DNA from: an uncultured Lachnospiraceae bacterium
Lineage (GTDB): Bacteria; Bacillota; Clostridia; Lachnospirales; Lachnospiraceae
Reading direction: 5' to 3'
NCBI GenBank assembly: GCA_934394565.1
Contig: CAKRQV010000007.1
Span: 62,001-126,000, forward strand
Length of the DNA stretch: 64,000 nt
Shown: positions 54,101-63,525 of the stretch, in pieces
How the letters are laid out: the number at the start of each line of letters is the position of its first letter
Numbering within the stretch: the stretch's first letter is position 1
Translations under genes and position numbers: made by a program
Notes under the pieces: model-generated
Seen by the model: the letters and a program-made list of their open reading frames with translations, nothing else
Databases searched by the model: none
What the model was told of the DNA's origin: nothing

Positions 54101-54397
54101 TTATTCTTCTGTTTCTTTTTCTGCTTCTGCGTCCGTATTGTTTCCTTCTACGGCTGCTTCGTATTTTTCATCTTTTTTCTGATAATAGGCTTCTACGATC
54201 TCCTTGGCATCATCAGCTGTATCTGTAGCAAATGCCTGGAAATGCTCTGTCTCTTCCAGCACACGGTCTCTTGCAATAAACACACCGGCTGTTGCGTATT
54301 TGTATGCAGTCTTTGCAATATCAGACTTCAGAAACGGCACACCTACTGCGCCCAGAACAACACCACCTAAAACCTTTGACCAGGAACTCTTAAACAT
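54101..54397 (-). CDS. DUF6110-type small protein, partner of the metal ATPase
   Basis: A 98-residue protein with one short hydrophobic N-terminal segment (VLGGVVLGAVGVPFL) followed by TAYKYATAGVFIARDRVLEE and a strongly acidic tail (NNTDAEAEKETEE). It resembles my recall of DUF6110 and the mycobacterial DUF1490/PacL proteins that occur with P-type ATPases. PacL proteins hold the pump in membrane patches and bind metal through their tail. A similar chaperone role is inferred. The ATG follows GAGGAGGC. Confidence 0.7.
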   Translation of the reverse strand: MFKSSWSKVLGGVVLGAVGVPFLKSDIAKTAYKYATAGVFIARDRVLEETEHFQAFATDTADDAKEIVEAYYQKKDEKYEAAVEGNNTDAEAEKETEE

Positions 54398-54430
54398 AAT
54401 ATTTGCCTCCTCATTCTTATTTATATCGTG

Positions 54431-54471
54431 ATACCCCTACAGGTATTGTACTATTATACCTATAGGGGTAT
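54431..54471 (-). promoter_or_regulatory. Paired CsoR-like operator
   Basis: ATACCCCTACAGGTAT (54431-54446) and ATACCTATAGGGGTAT (54456-54471) are reverse complements but for one base. The outer halves TACCCC and GGGGTA match the half-sites of CsoR/RcnR-family repressors. One arm lies in the promoter spacer and the other just after the -10, so binding would block transcription. No such repressor gene is in the window. Confidence 0.7.
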
Positions 54472-54481
54472 TTGTTTTCAA
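54453..54481 (-). promoter_or_regulatory. Sigma-A promoter of the metal ATPase operon
   Basis: TTGAAA, 17 bases, TATAAT on the minus strand, overlapped by the paired palindromic operator. Confidence 0.75.
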
Positions 54482-54635
54482 GTGTTTTGTTATGACTAAT
54501 GTATCACAAGTTTAACTAGCTGTGGTTCTGAATCGTTATAAGTATAAACTCTGTAACTTGTAACTCTACATATCTAATCTAATACGGCCGAGCCCTCCCC
54601 AAAAGAAAAGCTCAGCCACTCATTCTTATCACCTT

Positions 54636-56000
54636 TTAGTTTTTAAAGCTATGGATCGGTGCCGGGATTCGTCCCGTTCTGCTCACAAATGCCTCACAGG
54701 AGAAGCTGTTGACCGGCATGATCGGCGCGTAGCCGAGTAAGCCGCCGAACTCTACGATCTCCCCAACGCCTTTACCGATCACCGGAATCAGACGAACCGC
54801 CGTGGTCTTCTGGTTCACCATACCGATGGCCGCCTCATCTGCAATGATACCGGCGATCGTTGTGGCCTTTGTATCTCCCGGAATGGCGATCATATCCAGA
54901 CCAACCGAGCAGACACACGTCATAGCCTCTAACTTCTCAATCGTCAGTGCACCCGCATTTACCGCATTGATCATACCCTGATCCTCGCTGACCGGAATAA
55001 ACGCACCACTTAAGCCACCGACATAAGAAGACGCCATAACACCGCCCTTTTTCACCTGATCATTCAACAGAGCCAGCGCTGCCGTCGTACCCGGTGCACC
55101 TGCATGCTCCAGACCGATTTCCTCGAGAATATCCGCTACCGAATCACCGATAGCCGGTGTCGGTGCCAGAGACAGATCGATGATGCCAAACGGCACACCC
55201 AGCCTTCTGGAAGCTTCCTGTGCCACCAGCTGACCGACGCGGGTAATCTTGAAAGCTGTCTTTTTGATGGTCTCACACAGCACTTCGAAGTTTTCGCCAC
55301 GAACCTGACCCAATGCATATTTGACAACGCCCGGGCCACTGACGCCAACGTTAATGATCGCATCTGCTTCTGTCACACCGTGGAAAGCACCCGCCATAAA
55401 CGGGTTATCATCCGGCGCATTACAGAACACAACGAGCTTGGCACAGCCCAGAGAGTCCTGCTCTTTTGTGGCCTCAGCTGTCTCTTTGACAATCTCGCCC
55501 ATCAGGCGGACAGCATCCATATTGATACCGGTCTTTGTGGAACCTACATTGACCGAGCTGCAGACAAAATCTGTGCAGGCCAGAGCCTCCGGAATCGAAC
55601 GGATCAGAAGTTCATCAGCCCTGGTCATACCCTTGGACACCAGCGCAGAATAACCGCCGAGGAAGTTGACACCGACCTCTTTTGCCGCTTTGTCCAGCGT
55701 CTTTGCCAGTTTGACAAAATCACCGGTTGTCTTGCATGCTGCACCACCAACCAGCGCTGCAGGTGTGATAGAAATACGTTTATTGACAATCGGAATACCA
55801 TATTCTGCGGAAATATCTTCGCCTGTCTTTACCAGATCCTTTGCCAGGGTTGTGATCTTTTTGTAAACCTTGTCACAGACCACATCGATATCGGAATCCA
55901 CACAGTCTAACAGACTGATACCCATGGTGATTGTGCGGACGTCGAGATTCTCCTGCTCGATCATTTTATTGGTTTCGTTTACCTCAAATATATTGATCAT
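54636..56000 (-). CDS. PFL family protein (DUF711/UPF0210)
   Basis: A 454-residue protein of UPF0210 with MGISLLDCVDSDIDVVCDK, FLGGYSALVSKGMT, HGVTEADAIINVGVSGPGVV and a C-terminal SCEAFVSRTGRIPAPI. The fold is PFL-like but no glycyl-radical loop is present; the function is unknown. It follows an ACT-domain gene after 13 bases, a conserved pairing which suggests ligand control. A weak GGCTGAGC/GCTCGGCC hairpin lies after the stop. Confidence 0.9.
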   Translation of the reverse strand: MINIFEVNETNKMIEQENLDVRTITMGISLLDCVDSDIDVVCDKVYKKITTLAKDLVKTGEDISAEYGIPIVNKRISITPAALVGGAACKTTGDFVKLAKTLDKAAKEVGVNFLGGYSALVSKGMTRADELLIRSIPEALACTDFVCSSVNVGSTKTGINMDAVRLMGEIVKETAEATKEQDSLGCAKLVVFCNAPDDNPFMAGAFHGVTEADAIINVGVSGPGVVKYALGQVRGENFEVLCETIKKTAFKITRVGQLVAQEASRRLGVPFGIIDLSLAPTPAIGDSVADILEEIGLEHAGAPGTTAALALLNDQVKKGGVMASSYVGGLSGAFIPVSEDQGMINAVNAGALTIEKLEAMTCVCSVGLDMIAIPGDTKATTIAGIIADEAAIGMVNQKTTAVRLIPVIGKGVGEIVEFGGLLGYAPIMPVNSFSCEAFVSRTGRIPAPIHSFKN

Positions 56001-56013
56001 AGGGCACCTCCGA

Positions 56014-56286
56014 TCAGATACGATGCATGCTGGTAAAAATATCCTCCAGCTGACAGCGAATCACCAGTCCCATATCTTTGCCAAGAGCTTCCAGTTCTTC
56101 GGCGATCAACGCTACTTCCTTGGAAGCCCCGCTGATATCTGTAATCATCATCATATTAAAATAACCGTCGATGATGGTCTGGGAAATATCCAGGATATTG
56201 ACCTGATTGTCTGCAAGGTATGTACATACCTTTGCGATGATACCAACGGTATCCTGTCCAACAACAGTGATGATTGCTTTCTTCAT
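56014..56286 (-). CDS. ACT domain protein (UPF0237)
   Basis: A 90-residue stand-alone ACT domain, KAIITVVGQDTVGIIAKVCT, the glycine/aspartate turn typical of small-ligand-binding regulators. It is the constant neighbour of DUF711 proteins. The ATG follows TTAGGAGG. Confidence 0.92.
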   Translation of the reverse strand: MKKAIITVVGQDTVGIIAKVCTYLADNQVNILDISQTIIDGYFNMMMITDISGASKEVALIAEELEALGKDMGLVIRCQLEDIFTSMHRI

Positions 56287-56310
56287 GATAATCCTCCTAA
56301 TGTATGTATT

Positions 56311-57108
56311 TTAAAATTCAATAGCTTCCGATATCATATCTCTGTGCGCAACAGAAATCCGAAAATCAGCCGCACGATACGGGTTATCCCCCATCGTGAT
56401 CTCACTGCAGACTGTCTCAAAGGCCAGTCTTTCATAATTGTTTTCATGGCTCAGATGTCCAAGAAATATGTGTCCCATATGGTCATGCAGAACGCGGGCT
56501 AATAGCTGCCCTGCTGTCTCATTGGACAGATGCCCTCTGTCCGATGCGATACGGCGTTTCAGATAATACGGATATCTGCCTACCTCCAGCATCCGCACAT
56601 CATGATTGGCTTCTAAAAGCAATGTATCCAGTCCTGAAAGCTGTTCTACGATATATTCGTCATATACACCCATATCTGTAGCCACAGCAGCCTTTTTCCC
56701 TTCACTTTCAAAACGGTAGCCCACCGGTTCTGCCGCATCGTGTGAAATCCGAAACGGATGGATCGTCATATCTCCGATCACCGTATCCTGATCCGCCTGT
56801 ATCGCATGGAAAATCCCTTCTGGCATCTTTCCGATCGGCTGGGTTCTCTCGATCTCGTTGATCGTACCCTTTGTTGCATAGATTGGTATGCCAAATTTTC
56901 TCGCCAACACACCCAGCCCCTTGATATGGTCACTGTGTTCATGAGTGACAAAAATGCCATCAAGGTCCGACATATTGCGGTCTAAGGATTCTACACCAGT
57001 GATCGCACGCTTACCGCTGATTCCTGCATCCACAAGAAAGGACGTTTCTTCTGAACCAACGAAAATACAGTTTCCACTGCTTCCGCTGGCTATACTGCAC
57101 ATTTTCAT
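56311..57108 (-). CDS. MBL-fold metallohydrolase, WalJ/YycJ-like
   Basis: A 265-residue metallo-beta-lactamase-fold protein with the metal motif VTHEHSDHIKGLG, then EANHDVRML and FLGHLSHENN. YycJ (WalJ) proteins are exonucleases linked to mismatch repair or cell-wall control. Its ATG immediately follows the coaE stop, so it is translated from the same mRNA. Confidence 0.88.
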   Translation of the reverse strand: MKMCSIASGSSGNCIFVGSEETSFLVDAGISGKRAITGVESLDRNMSDLDGIFVTHEHSDHIKGLGVLARKFGIPIYATKGTINEIERTQPIGKMPEGIFHAIQADQDTVIGDMTIHPFRISHDAAEPVGYRFESEGKKAAVATDMGVYDEYIVEQLSGLDTLLLEANHDVRMLEVGRYPYYLKRRIASDRGHLSNETAGQLLARVLHDHMGHIFLGHLSHENNYERLAFETVCSEITMGDNPYRAADFRISVAHRDMISEAIEF

Positions 57109-57696
57109 TTATCTATGCATCCTCTCTCTGATCTGTTCTTTTGTCTGTTCCAGACTGCCGCTGTTGTCCACAGTAAAAGCGGTCCGGTTTTTAAATTCTG
57201 TTTCTGTCATCTGCTTCGCCATGATCTCATTGATCTTTTCATCCGTATAACCCCGGCTTTCTTTCAGGCGTCTGCGTCTGACAGACACATCTGTATAAAT
57301 ATACCACACCTCATCGCAAAAATCATCATAATGATCTTCTAAAAGTAAAGCGGCCTCCACAAAACAGTATGCTCTGCCCTGTCTGGTGGCATTTTCTATC
57401 TGTTCAAGTATACATGTCCGGATTGCCGGATGCATCAGACCATTCTGAAAAGCCAGCTCAGTCGGATCCGAAAAGACGATCCGGGCCACCTCGGTCCTGT
57501 TGATCGTGCCATCTTCGTTTATGATCCGCTCCCCAAAATGCTCCTTCATTTGTGTATAACAAACCTGCCCCGGCTCCATCAGCAGATGACCAATGCTGTC
57601 TGCCTTCAGGATCAGGGCATCATACTCCTGTGCCAGAAAATCCATCACAGCGCTTTTGCCACAGCCGACACCGCCGGTAATTCCTATGACTTTCAT
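57109..57696 (-). CDS. coaE: Dephospho-CoA kinase
   Basis: A 195-residue P-loop kinase that completes CoA synthesis: GITGGVGCGKSAVMDFL and the helical SRGYTDEKINEIMAKQM. It follows polA after 94 bases, a common Firmicute order. Confidence 0.93.
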   Translation of the reverse strand: MKVIGITGGVGCGKSAVMDFLAQEYDALILKADSIGHLLMEPGQVCYTQMKEHFGERIINEDGTINRTEVARIVFSDPTELAFQNGLMHPAIRTCILEQIENATRQGRAYCFVEAALLLEDHYDDFCDEVWYIYTDVSVRRRRLKESRGYTDEKINEIMAKQMTETEFKNRTAFTVDNSGSLEQTKEQIRERMHR

Positions 57697-57790
57697 ATTA
57701 ATTTTTACTTCTCTCGCTTTTTCATATTACTTTTTCAGCAAACAAACGGAAAGCATTTTGTTTCATATGCTTCCGTCTGTTATACAACAT

Positions 57791-60421
57791 CTATTTTGCC
57801 TCATACCAGCTGTTTCCGGTATGCAGATCGATCTCCAGCTCCACAGCCAGATCAGCGGCATGCATCATTTCCTCTGTGAGGATTTTTCTCACCTGTTTTT
57901 CTTCCTCCACAGCCGTCTCAATCAGCAGTTCATCATGCACCTGCAGGATCAGGCGGGAACGTAAGTTTTCTTTCCGCAATCGTCTGTCCACGCCCAGCAT
58001 GGCCACTTTGATGATATCTGCAGCCGTTCCCTGGATTGGGGAGTTCATGGCCACACGCTCACCAAAGGAACGCTGCATAAAGTTTGAAGATTTCAGCTCA
58101 GGCACCGGACGTCTGCGTCCAGACAGGGTCGTTACATAGCCCTTTTCCTTTGCCTCGCTGACCACATTGTCCAGAAAGGCTTTGATACCCGGATATGTTT
58201 CAAAATACCGTTTAATATATCCCTCGGCTTCTTTTCTCGTGATACTTAATCCCTGGCTCAGTCCAAAGGAGCTGATACCGTACACGATACCGAAATTGAC
58301 CGCCTTGGCGTTTCTTCTCTGCAGATCGGTAACCTCATCAAACGGCACATGAAAAACCTGGGAAGCCGTGATCCTGTGAATATCACTCTCCGCCCGATAC
58401 GCTTCGATCAGCGCCTGATCACCGGAAAAATGTGCCAGTACACGAAGCTCGATCTGGGAATAATCCGCATCCATAAAGACGAACCCGTCTGCCGGTACAA
58501 AGACCTTTCGAAGCAGTCGGCCCAGTTCAGTACGAACCGGAATATTCTGCAGATTCGGCTCGGTACTGCTGATACGTCCGGTAGCTGTGATTGTCTGATT
58601 GAAAGTACTGTGGATACGTCCATCATCGGCAATACAGGTGACAAGTCCATCGGCATAGGTTGATTTTAACTTTGTCAGCTGCCTGTATTCCAGAATATCC
58701 GACACAATCGGTGCTTCCGGTGCCAGTTTCTCCAGAACATCTGCGGCGGTTGAATAGCCGGTCTTTGTCTTTTTTCCACCGGGCAGCTGTAATTTTTCAA
58801 ACAGAATTACACCCAGCTGTTTTGGAGAATTGATATTGAAACTTTCTCCGGCCTTCTCATAGATCGACTGTTCCAGTTCACTGATCCTTCCCTTCAGCTG
58901 TTTTCCATAGTCGATCAGCTCCTGCCGTTCCACAAGGATACCTGCTTTTTCCATATGGTACAGGGTATACAAAAGCGGCAGTTCCAGATCCGTATAAAGA
59001 TGCGCCATACCCTGTGCCTGTAAAGCCGCCATCATCGGAGCATAAGCCATCGCTGCTGTATACGCCTGACAACAGGTCTGGATACGATAAGCGTATGTCA
59101 GTTTTTCTTCCGATGCTTTTTTCTTATCCGCAAACAGATCCTCTTTTCCCGGCAATGTCACAGACAGATATTCTGCTGCCACAGCATCGTAGAGATACTC
59201 GGATTTTAATGGATTTAACAGATATGCAGCCAGTGAAATATCCTGCATCTCTTTTCGCTCTGCCAGCCCTACACTGTGCAGCAGCGCCTTAATATCCATA
59301 ACACAAAGGCACGGACTCTTTGCCGCAAGTTCACGCAAAGCGTCCATCAGCCATGCTCTGGTGATAAATCCCTCGGCCGGTACATAAAATGTCTCCCCCT
59401 CCGGCAGACATACCGCCAGTCCTTCCATTCCTTCTTCCAGACAAAGTGCCGCACCTGCACGTTCTGCCGTGGCAGCTTTCTCCATCAGTGACTGCACTTC
59501 GCCAAAATCTGTCACCTCCGTAAAAGTTTCTGTTACATCAGCATGGCGGTTTTCTTCCGAAAAACGTCCTAAAAGATTCCTGAATTCCAGGCGCTTACAC
59601 CAGTCATATGCTTCCGGCGTATAAAAATCCTCTACTTTCGCCTCTTCCAGCGTAAATTTCACCGGACTGTCGGTATTGATCGTTGCCAGTATTTTTGAGA
59701 GTTCTGCCAGGTCATAATGTTCTTCAAAAGCCAGTTTCGCCTTGTTTGGCTTGATTTCTTCTCTGTGCTCGTAGGCATTCTCAATACTGCCATAGGCAAC
59801 AACCAGCTTTGTGGCTGTCTTTTCACCAACCCCCGGAAGTCCCGGAATATTGTCAGAGCTGTCACCCATCAGGGCTTTCAGTTCAATGATCTGTTTCGGT
59901 GTCACCTGATATGCTTCGATGACATCCTTTGTATAATAGTCCTCGATCACAGTCTTGCCACCACGGGTCTTTGGAATCCGGATCTTAACCTTGTCAGTAG
60001 CCAGCTGTAACAGATCGCGGTCACCGGATACCACTGTTACATCAAGTCCATCTCTCTCGCAGCGTCCGGCGATCGTACCAAGGATATCGTCCGCCTCATA
60101 CCCTTCCATGGATATGGTAGGAATCTGCATCGCCTGCAGTACTTCTTTGATCACCGGTACCTGCTCTCTTAATTCTTCCGGCATCGCATGGCGCGTACCT
60201 TTGTAGGCTTCATACATCTTATGTCTGAAAGTCGGTGCATGCAGGTCAAACGCCACCGCCAGATATTGTGGCTGTTCCTCATCCAGTATGCGGAACATGA
60301 TATTTAAAAAACCATATACTGCATTCGTATGCAGTCCTTCGGCATTGGTCAGATCCGGTACACCATAAAACGCACGGTTTAAGATACTGTGTCCGTCGAT
60401 CAGTACTATTTTTTCTGCCAT
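57791..60421 (-). CDS. polA: DNA polymerase I
   Basis: An 876-residue repair polymerase. Residues about 1-300 are the 5'-3' exonuclease (LIDGHSILNRAFYG, DGLDVTVVSGDRDLLQL). The middle region has the proofreading fold, but the first acidic motif of E. coli is replaced by GAALCLEEGMEGLAVCL, so proofreading is probably lost. Polymerase motifs are DYSQIELRVLAHFSGD, RRNAKAVNFGIVYGIS and LQVHDELLIE. I start at MAEKIVLIDG behind GGAGGAG. Confidence 0.95.
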   Translation of the reverse strand: MAEKIVLIDGHSILNRAFYGVPDLTNAEGLHTNAVYGFLNIMFRILDEEQPQYLAVAFDLHAPTFRHKMYEAYKGTRHAMPEELREQVPVIKEVLQAMQIPTISMEGYEADDILGTIAGRCERDGLDVTVVSGDRDLLQLATDKVKIRIPKTRGGKTVIEDYYTKDVIEAYQVTPKQIIELKALMGDSSDNIPGLPGVGEKTATKLVVAYGSIENAYEHREEIKPNKAKLAFEEHYDLAELSKILATINTDSPVKFTLEEAKVEDFYTPEAYDWCKRLEFRNLLGRFSEENRHADVTETFTEVTDFGEVQSLMEKAATAERAGAALCLEEGMEGLAVCLPEGETFYVPAEGFITRAWLMDALRELAAKSPCLCVMDIKALLHSVGLAERKEMQDISLAAYLLNPLKSEYLYDAVAAEYLSVTLPGKEDLFADKKKASEEKLTYAYRIQTCCQAYTAAMAYAPMMAALQAQGMAHLYTDLELPLLYTLYHMEKAGILVERQELIDYGKQLKGRISELEQSIYEKAGESFNINSPKQLGVILFEKLQLPGGKKTKTGYSTAADVLEKLAPEAPIVSDILEYRQLTKLKSTYADGLVTCIADDGRIHSTFNQTITATGRISSTEPNLQNIPVRTELGRLLRKVFVPADGFVFMDADYSQIELRVLAHFSGDQALIEAYRAESDIHRITASQVFHVPFDEVTDLQRRNAKAVNFGIVYGISSFGLSQGLSITRKEAEGYIKRYFETYPGIKAFLDNVVSEAKEKGYVTTLSGRRRPVPELKSSNFMQRSFGERVAMNSPIQGTAADIIKVAMLGVDRRLRKENLRSRLILQVHDELLIETAVEEEKQVRKILTEEMMHAADLAVELEIDLHTGNSWYEAK

Positions 60422-60445
60422 ATACTCCTCCGTCATTTCCTGTCT

Positions 60446-60814
60446 TTAAAATGGCAGGAACAAATTTCGTAACACCATGCCAAAGGCCGGTGTTCTGGAA
60501 AACACAATCATCAGCACCAGTACAATGATCAGAACAAACAGGATCACATGCAAGGCAATATAATATCTGCGTTCCCTTCTCACCCGTTTGTGGGCAGCGT
60601 CCAGTGTATGTTGCAGACGCAATGGAATATTGTACCCTTCCCCATCATTTTTTTCCAGATAATGAAGGGCAATGGCCACTGTATAATATGTTTCCAGTTC
60701 TTCATAACACGATGGACACGAATCCACATGTTTCAGAAAAGCTTCCAGCTCTCCTGTCGTCATTTTGTGATTGACAAAACGATCCATATTTTTAATAGCA
60801 TCTTCGCATCTCAT
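60446..60814 (-). CDS. Zinc-finger (zf-HC2) single-pass membrane protein
   Basis: A 122-residue protein with an N-terminal anti-sigma-type zinc finger (CEDAIKNMDRFVNHK, HVDSCPSCYEEL), a basic linker and a C-terminal membrane helix (ALHVILFVLIIVLVLMIVF). It resembles anti-sigma factors, but no ECF sigma gene is adjacent, so its partner is unknown. It lies between dut and polA. Confidence 0.8.
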   Translation of the reverse strand: MRCEDAIKNMDRFVNHKMTTGELEAFLKHVDSCPSCYEELETYYTVAIALHYLEKNDGEGYNIPLRLQHTLDAAHKRVRRERRYYIALHVILFVLIIVLVLMIVFSRTPAFGMVLRNLFLPF

Positions 60815-60857
60815 AGGATGTCTCCCTGCAGTTCATGTCTGCATTGCTTTATCTTTT

Positions 60858-61292
60858 TTATTTTGTGCCGGTACTGCCGATACCGCCGCGATCTGCACCT
60901 TCTAATTGATCCACTTCCTCAAATACAAGCTCCGGCTGATGTTTTTCGATACGAAACTGACAGATACGGTCATTTTTAGCAATCCTTGTATCTCTCAGTG
61001 CATAGGCCGGCATGAACCACCAGTCATTTGGTCCACAGTAGGTTTCATCAATGATACCGCAGTGATTCGTCTGGATGATACCAAAATTTTTAAATGTGGA
61101 GCTTCTCGGTACAACATGTGCTTCATATCCTTTTGGCAGCTGCATGGCAATGCCCAGCGGAATCAGCTTAAATTCCCCAGCCTTCATTTCTATATCCTCA
61201 GCAGACCGCAGATCAATCCAGTCTGATTTTCCATCAATATAGCGCAGTTTTTCTATTGTTTCGTCTTTATACTGTATCTTGATTTTTTCCAT
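60858..61292 (-). CDS. dut: dUTP diphosphatase
   Basis: A 144-residue trimeric dUTPase: DLRSAEDIEMKAGEF, VVPRSSTFKNFGI, GIIDETYCGPNDWW, and the C-terminal GADRGGIGSTGTK that closes over the substrate. It keeps uracil out of DNA. I start at MEKIKIQYKD behind GGAGG; the frame is open 24 codons further. Confidence 0.9.
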   Translation of the reverse strand: MEKIKIQYKDETIEKLRYIDGKSDWIDLRSAEDIEMKAGEFKLIPLGIAMQLPKGYEAHVVPRSSTFKNFGIIQTNHCGIIDETYCGPNDWWFMPAYALRDTRIAKNDRICQFRIEKHQPELVFEEVDQLEGADRGGIGSTGTK

Positions 61293-61426
61293 AATAGCCT
61301 CCATCGACCGCCGGACAGTATCTGCATTTTTCATTGTCCTCTGGTCATTCTTTTTACCGCTCACAGAAAACTACACATATATACTGTCTCACGGCTAATT
61401 AGAATCAGTATAGCATACTGGAAGAT

Positions 61427-61494
61427 AAAAAAAAAGGGAGTAGCCCAAGGATATGCGTCTGAGGTTACTTACAGACGAACCCTCTGGCCACTCT
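61427..61494 (-). terminator. Terminator of the GGDEF-EAL gene
   Basis: GAGTGGCC pairs with GGGCTACTC (G-U allowed) and encloses a CGTCTG/CAGACG stem; on the minus strand nine T follow. Confidence 0.8.
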
Positions 61495-61506
61495 TATATA
61501 TATTTC

Positions 61507-63510
61507 TCAGCCAGCCAGTTTACTGTCTGTTTTCTGCGCATCAGACAGGATTCTGGTAAAATCTTTTGCAGGCATCGGTCGGAAATAATAATATCCCTGC
61601 AACTCATCACAGCCCTCTTGGATCAGAAACTCTGCCGCTTCTTTTGTCTCCACGCCCTCGCATACGATTGTCTTGTTCGTTCGTTTCAACAGATGGAAGA
61701 TTTCCTGAAGCACAATACGGCCATTTTCACTCAGAGTATCTCCCAGGAAATTTTTATCAATTTTCACTTCATCAAACATGATATCTTTCAAGCTGTTTAA
61801 CGATGAGTATCCGCATCCAAAATCATCCATAGATATGCGGATGCCATATCCATGAAGGATCGTAATCATACGATTCACCGCCGTAATGTTATGAATATAG
61901 GCATTTTCTGTAATTTCAAAGACCAGATAACTCGTGTTAATATCATATTTAAGGATCAGATCCAGCAAACGGCCCGTAAATCCCTCAATATCTTTAAAAT
62001 GGGAGGGGGATACATTCAATGATAATGCCAATGGGCAACTGTGCTGTTCCCTGCAGGCTTTCATCCATGCAAACGCCTTTTCGTAGACATAAAAATCCAA
62101 TGTTTCTATTTCTCCTGTTTCTTCCAGAACAGGAATAAAACTGTCCGGTGTCCAGAACGTACCGTCTTCTCTCTGCCAGCGAACCAATACCTCTGCACTG
62201 GTCATATTTCCTGATGCACCTGAGATTTTCGGCTGAAAATACAGAACAAACTCATCCTTTTTCAGTGCCTGCTGGAACGAATGCAGAACATCCGCACGCT
62301 GCAGTTCTTCCTTTTCAAGCTGTTGCGTATACACACACAGTCCATTCACTGTTTCCGCTGCTTTTCTTCTGGCACTGTTGGCATGGGAAATGACTTTTTC
62401 TGTTTTTTCCTCTTTTCCCTGCACAAAACAGATGCCCGCCGTCAGGCAGAAATACTGGATCGGATATTCTCCGGCGATCTGTTCGGTGATTTTCTGCTTA
62501 AACTGTGCAAACCGTTCTGCAAATTCTTTCTGACTTTCTCTGGTGCAGTCTGCCACGCAGACAAATACATCCGAGTGGAATCTTCCCGCAAACACAACAC
62601 CATCCAGATGCTGCAGACAGCATAAAATCCGCATAAGAATCTCGTTCCCGACTGCAAATCCCCAGTAATCATTGATCAGATGAAATTCCCGTACATCCAT
62701 CATACAAAATGCATAGGTACAGTTCGCCGGTGCATTTTTAAAAAGTGTAAACATTTTTCTGGACAGTGCATCCGCAGAGATGCTCTGCAACAGACGATTT
62801 CCGGCCACCGGGCAGATTCCCTGTGTTGTCTGTCCGACCTGTGCTTTTTTCTGCACTTTATCCTGGTACATTTTTACATCCGCTATTTTCATCAGATCTT
62901 TGATCAAATAATAATGATTTTTATAGCTCACCTCATATCCCACGGCATAACTGATCGGATGTATGGCCGTCTGGTTATACACCTGCACATCTTCTTCCAG
63001 CTTTTCATGCAATTGCTCCATTTCCTCCACAGTCGTATGTTCCTGCACAATCAGGAACTCATCACCGCCAAAGCGGGCCAGAAAGCTGTTTTCATTCAGT
63101 ATTCTTGTCAAAAGTGCAGCAAAGTTCCGGATGAACGCATCCCCTTCATCATGCCCGTAGGTATCATTGATCACTTTCAGATTATTCAGATCAAACATCA
63201 TCACGCCTATGTCCAGTGTATCTTCCCTGTCCTCAAGCTGCGCCAGTTTTTTCTCCAGACTCTTTTTATTGTGGATGCCTGCCACGTCAATGGCAGCACT
63301 CTGCATGACACTCTTACAGTAATCTTTCAGTGCCAGCGTCAGCGAACCTCCCAGTATTGCCAGTCCCAGCATGACTATGCTGAAAAAAGCCATCATTTCC
63401 CTCTCGTCTTTGCTCATATGTAGAAAATCCAGCAGTACCCAGGCAAAAAATGCCAGAAACAAAAACTGCAGGACATTACACAGATCCAGTATTCTTTTAT
63501 TTGTCTTCAT
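61507..63510 (-). CDS. Membrane-bound GGDEF-GGDEF-EAL cyclic-di-GMP protein
   Basis: A 667-residue protein with two N-terminal membrane segments. The first GGDEF domain is intact (RFGGDEFLIV, residues about 75-220). A second domain of the same fold has RFHSDVF in place of GGDEF and should be inactive. The EAL domain keeps the key residues: AEVL, NVSPSHF, EITENAY, DDFGCGYSSL, KIDKNFLG, EGVETKEAA and LQGYYY. It may both make and degrade c-di-GMP; which activity dominates is not readable. It begins 15 bases after a FeoA-like gene. Confidence 0.88.
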   Translation of the reverse strand: MKTNKRILDLCNVLQFLFLAFFAWVLLDFLHMSKDEREMMAFFSIVMLGLAILGGSLTLALKDYCKSVMQSAAIDVAGIHNKKSLEKKLAQLEDREDTLDIGVMMFDLNNLKVINDTYGHDEGDAFIRNFAALLTRILNENSFLARFGGDEFLIVQEHTTVEEMEQLHEKLEEDVQVYNQTAIHPISYAVGYEVSYKNHYYLIKDLMKIADVKMYQDKVQKKAQVGQTTQGICPVAGNRLLQSISADALSRKMFTLFKNAPANCTYAFCMMDVREFHLINDYWGFAVGNEILMRILCCLQHLDGVVFAGRFHSDVFVCVADCTRESQKEFAERFAQFKQKITEQIAGEYPIQYFCLTAGICFVQGKEEKTEKVISHANSARRKAAETVNGLCVYTQQLEKEELQRADVLHSFQQALKKDEFVLYFQPKISGASGNMTSAEVLVRWQREDGTFWTPDSFIPVLEETGEIETLDFYVYEKAFAWMKACREQHSCPLALSLNVSPSHFKDIEGFTGRLLDLILKYDINTSYLVFEITENAYIHNITAVNRMITILHGYGIRISMDDFGCGYSSLNSLKDIMFDEVKIDKNFLGDTLSENGRIVLQEIFHLLKRTNKTIVCEGVETKEAAEFLIQEGCDELQGYYYFRPMPAKDFTRILSDAQKTDSKLAG

Positions 63511-63525
63511 CTTTTTATCTTTTCC

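Noticed and set aside
54431..54471. Terminator hairpin
   Set aside because: It overlaps a strong promoter directly upstream of a gene and has no U-tract, so an operator is the better reading.
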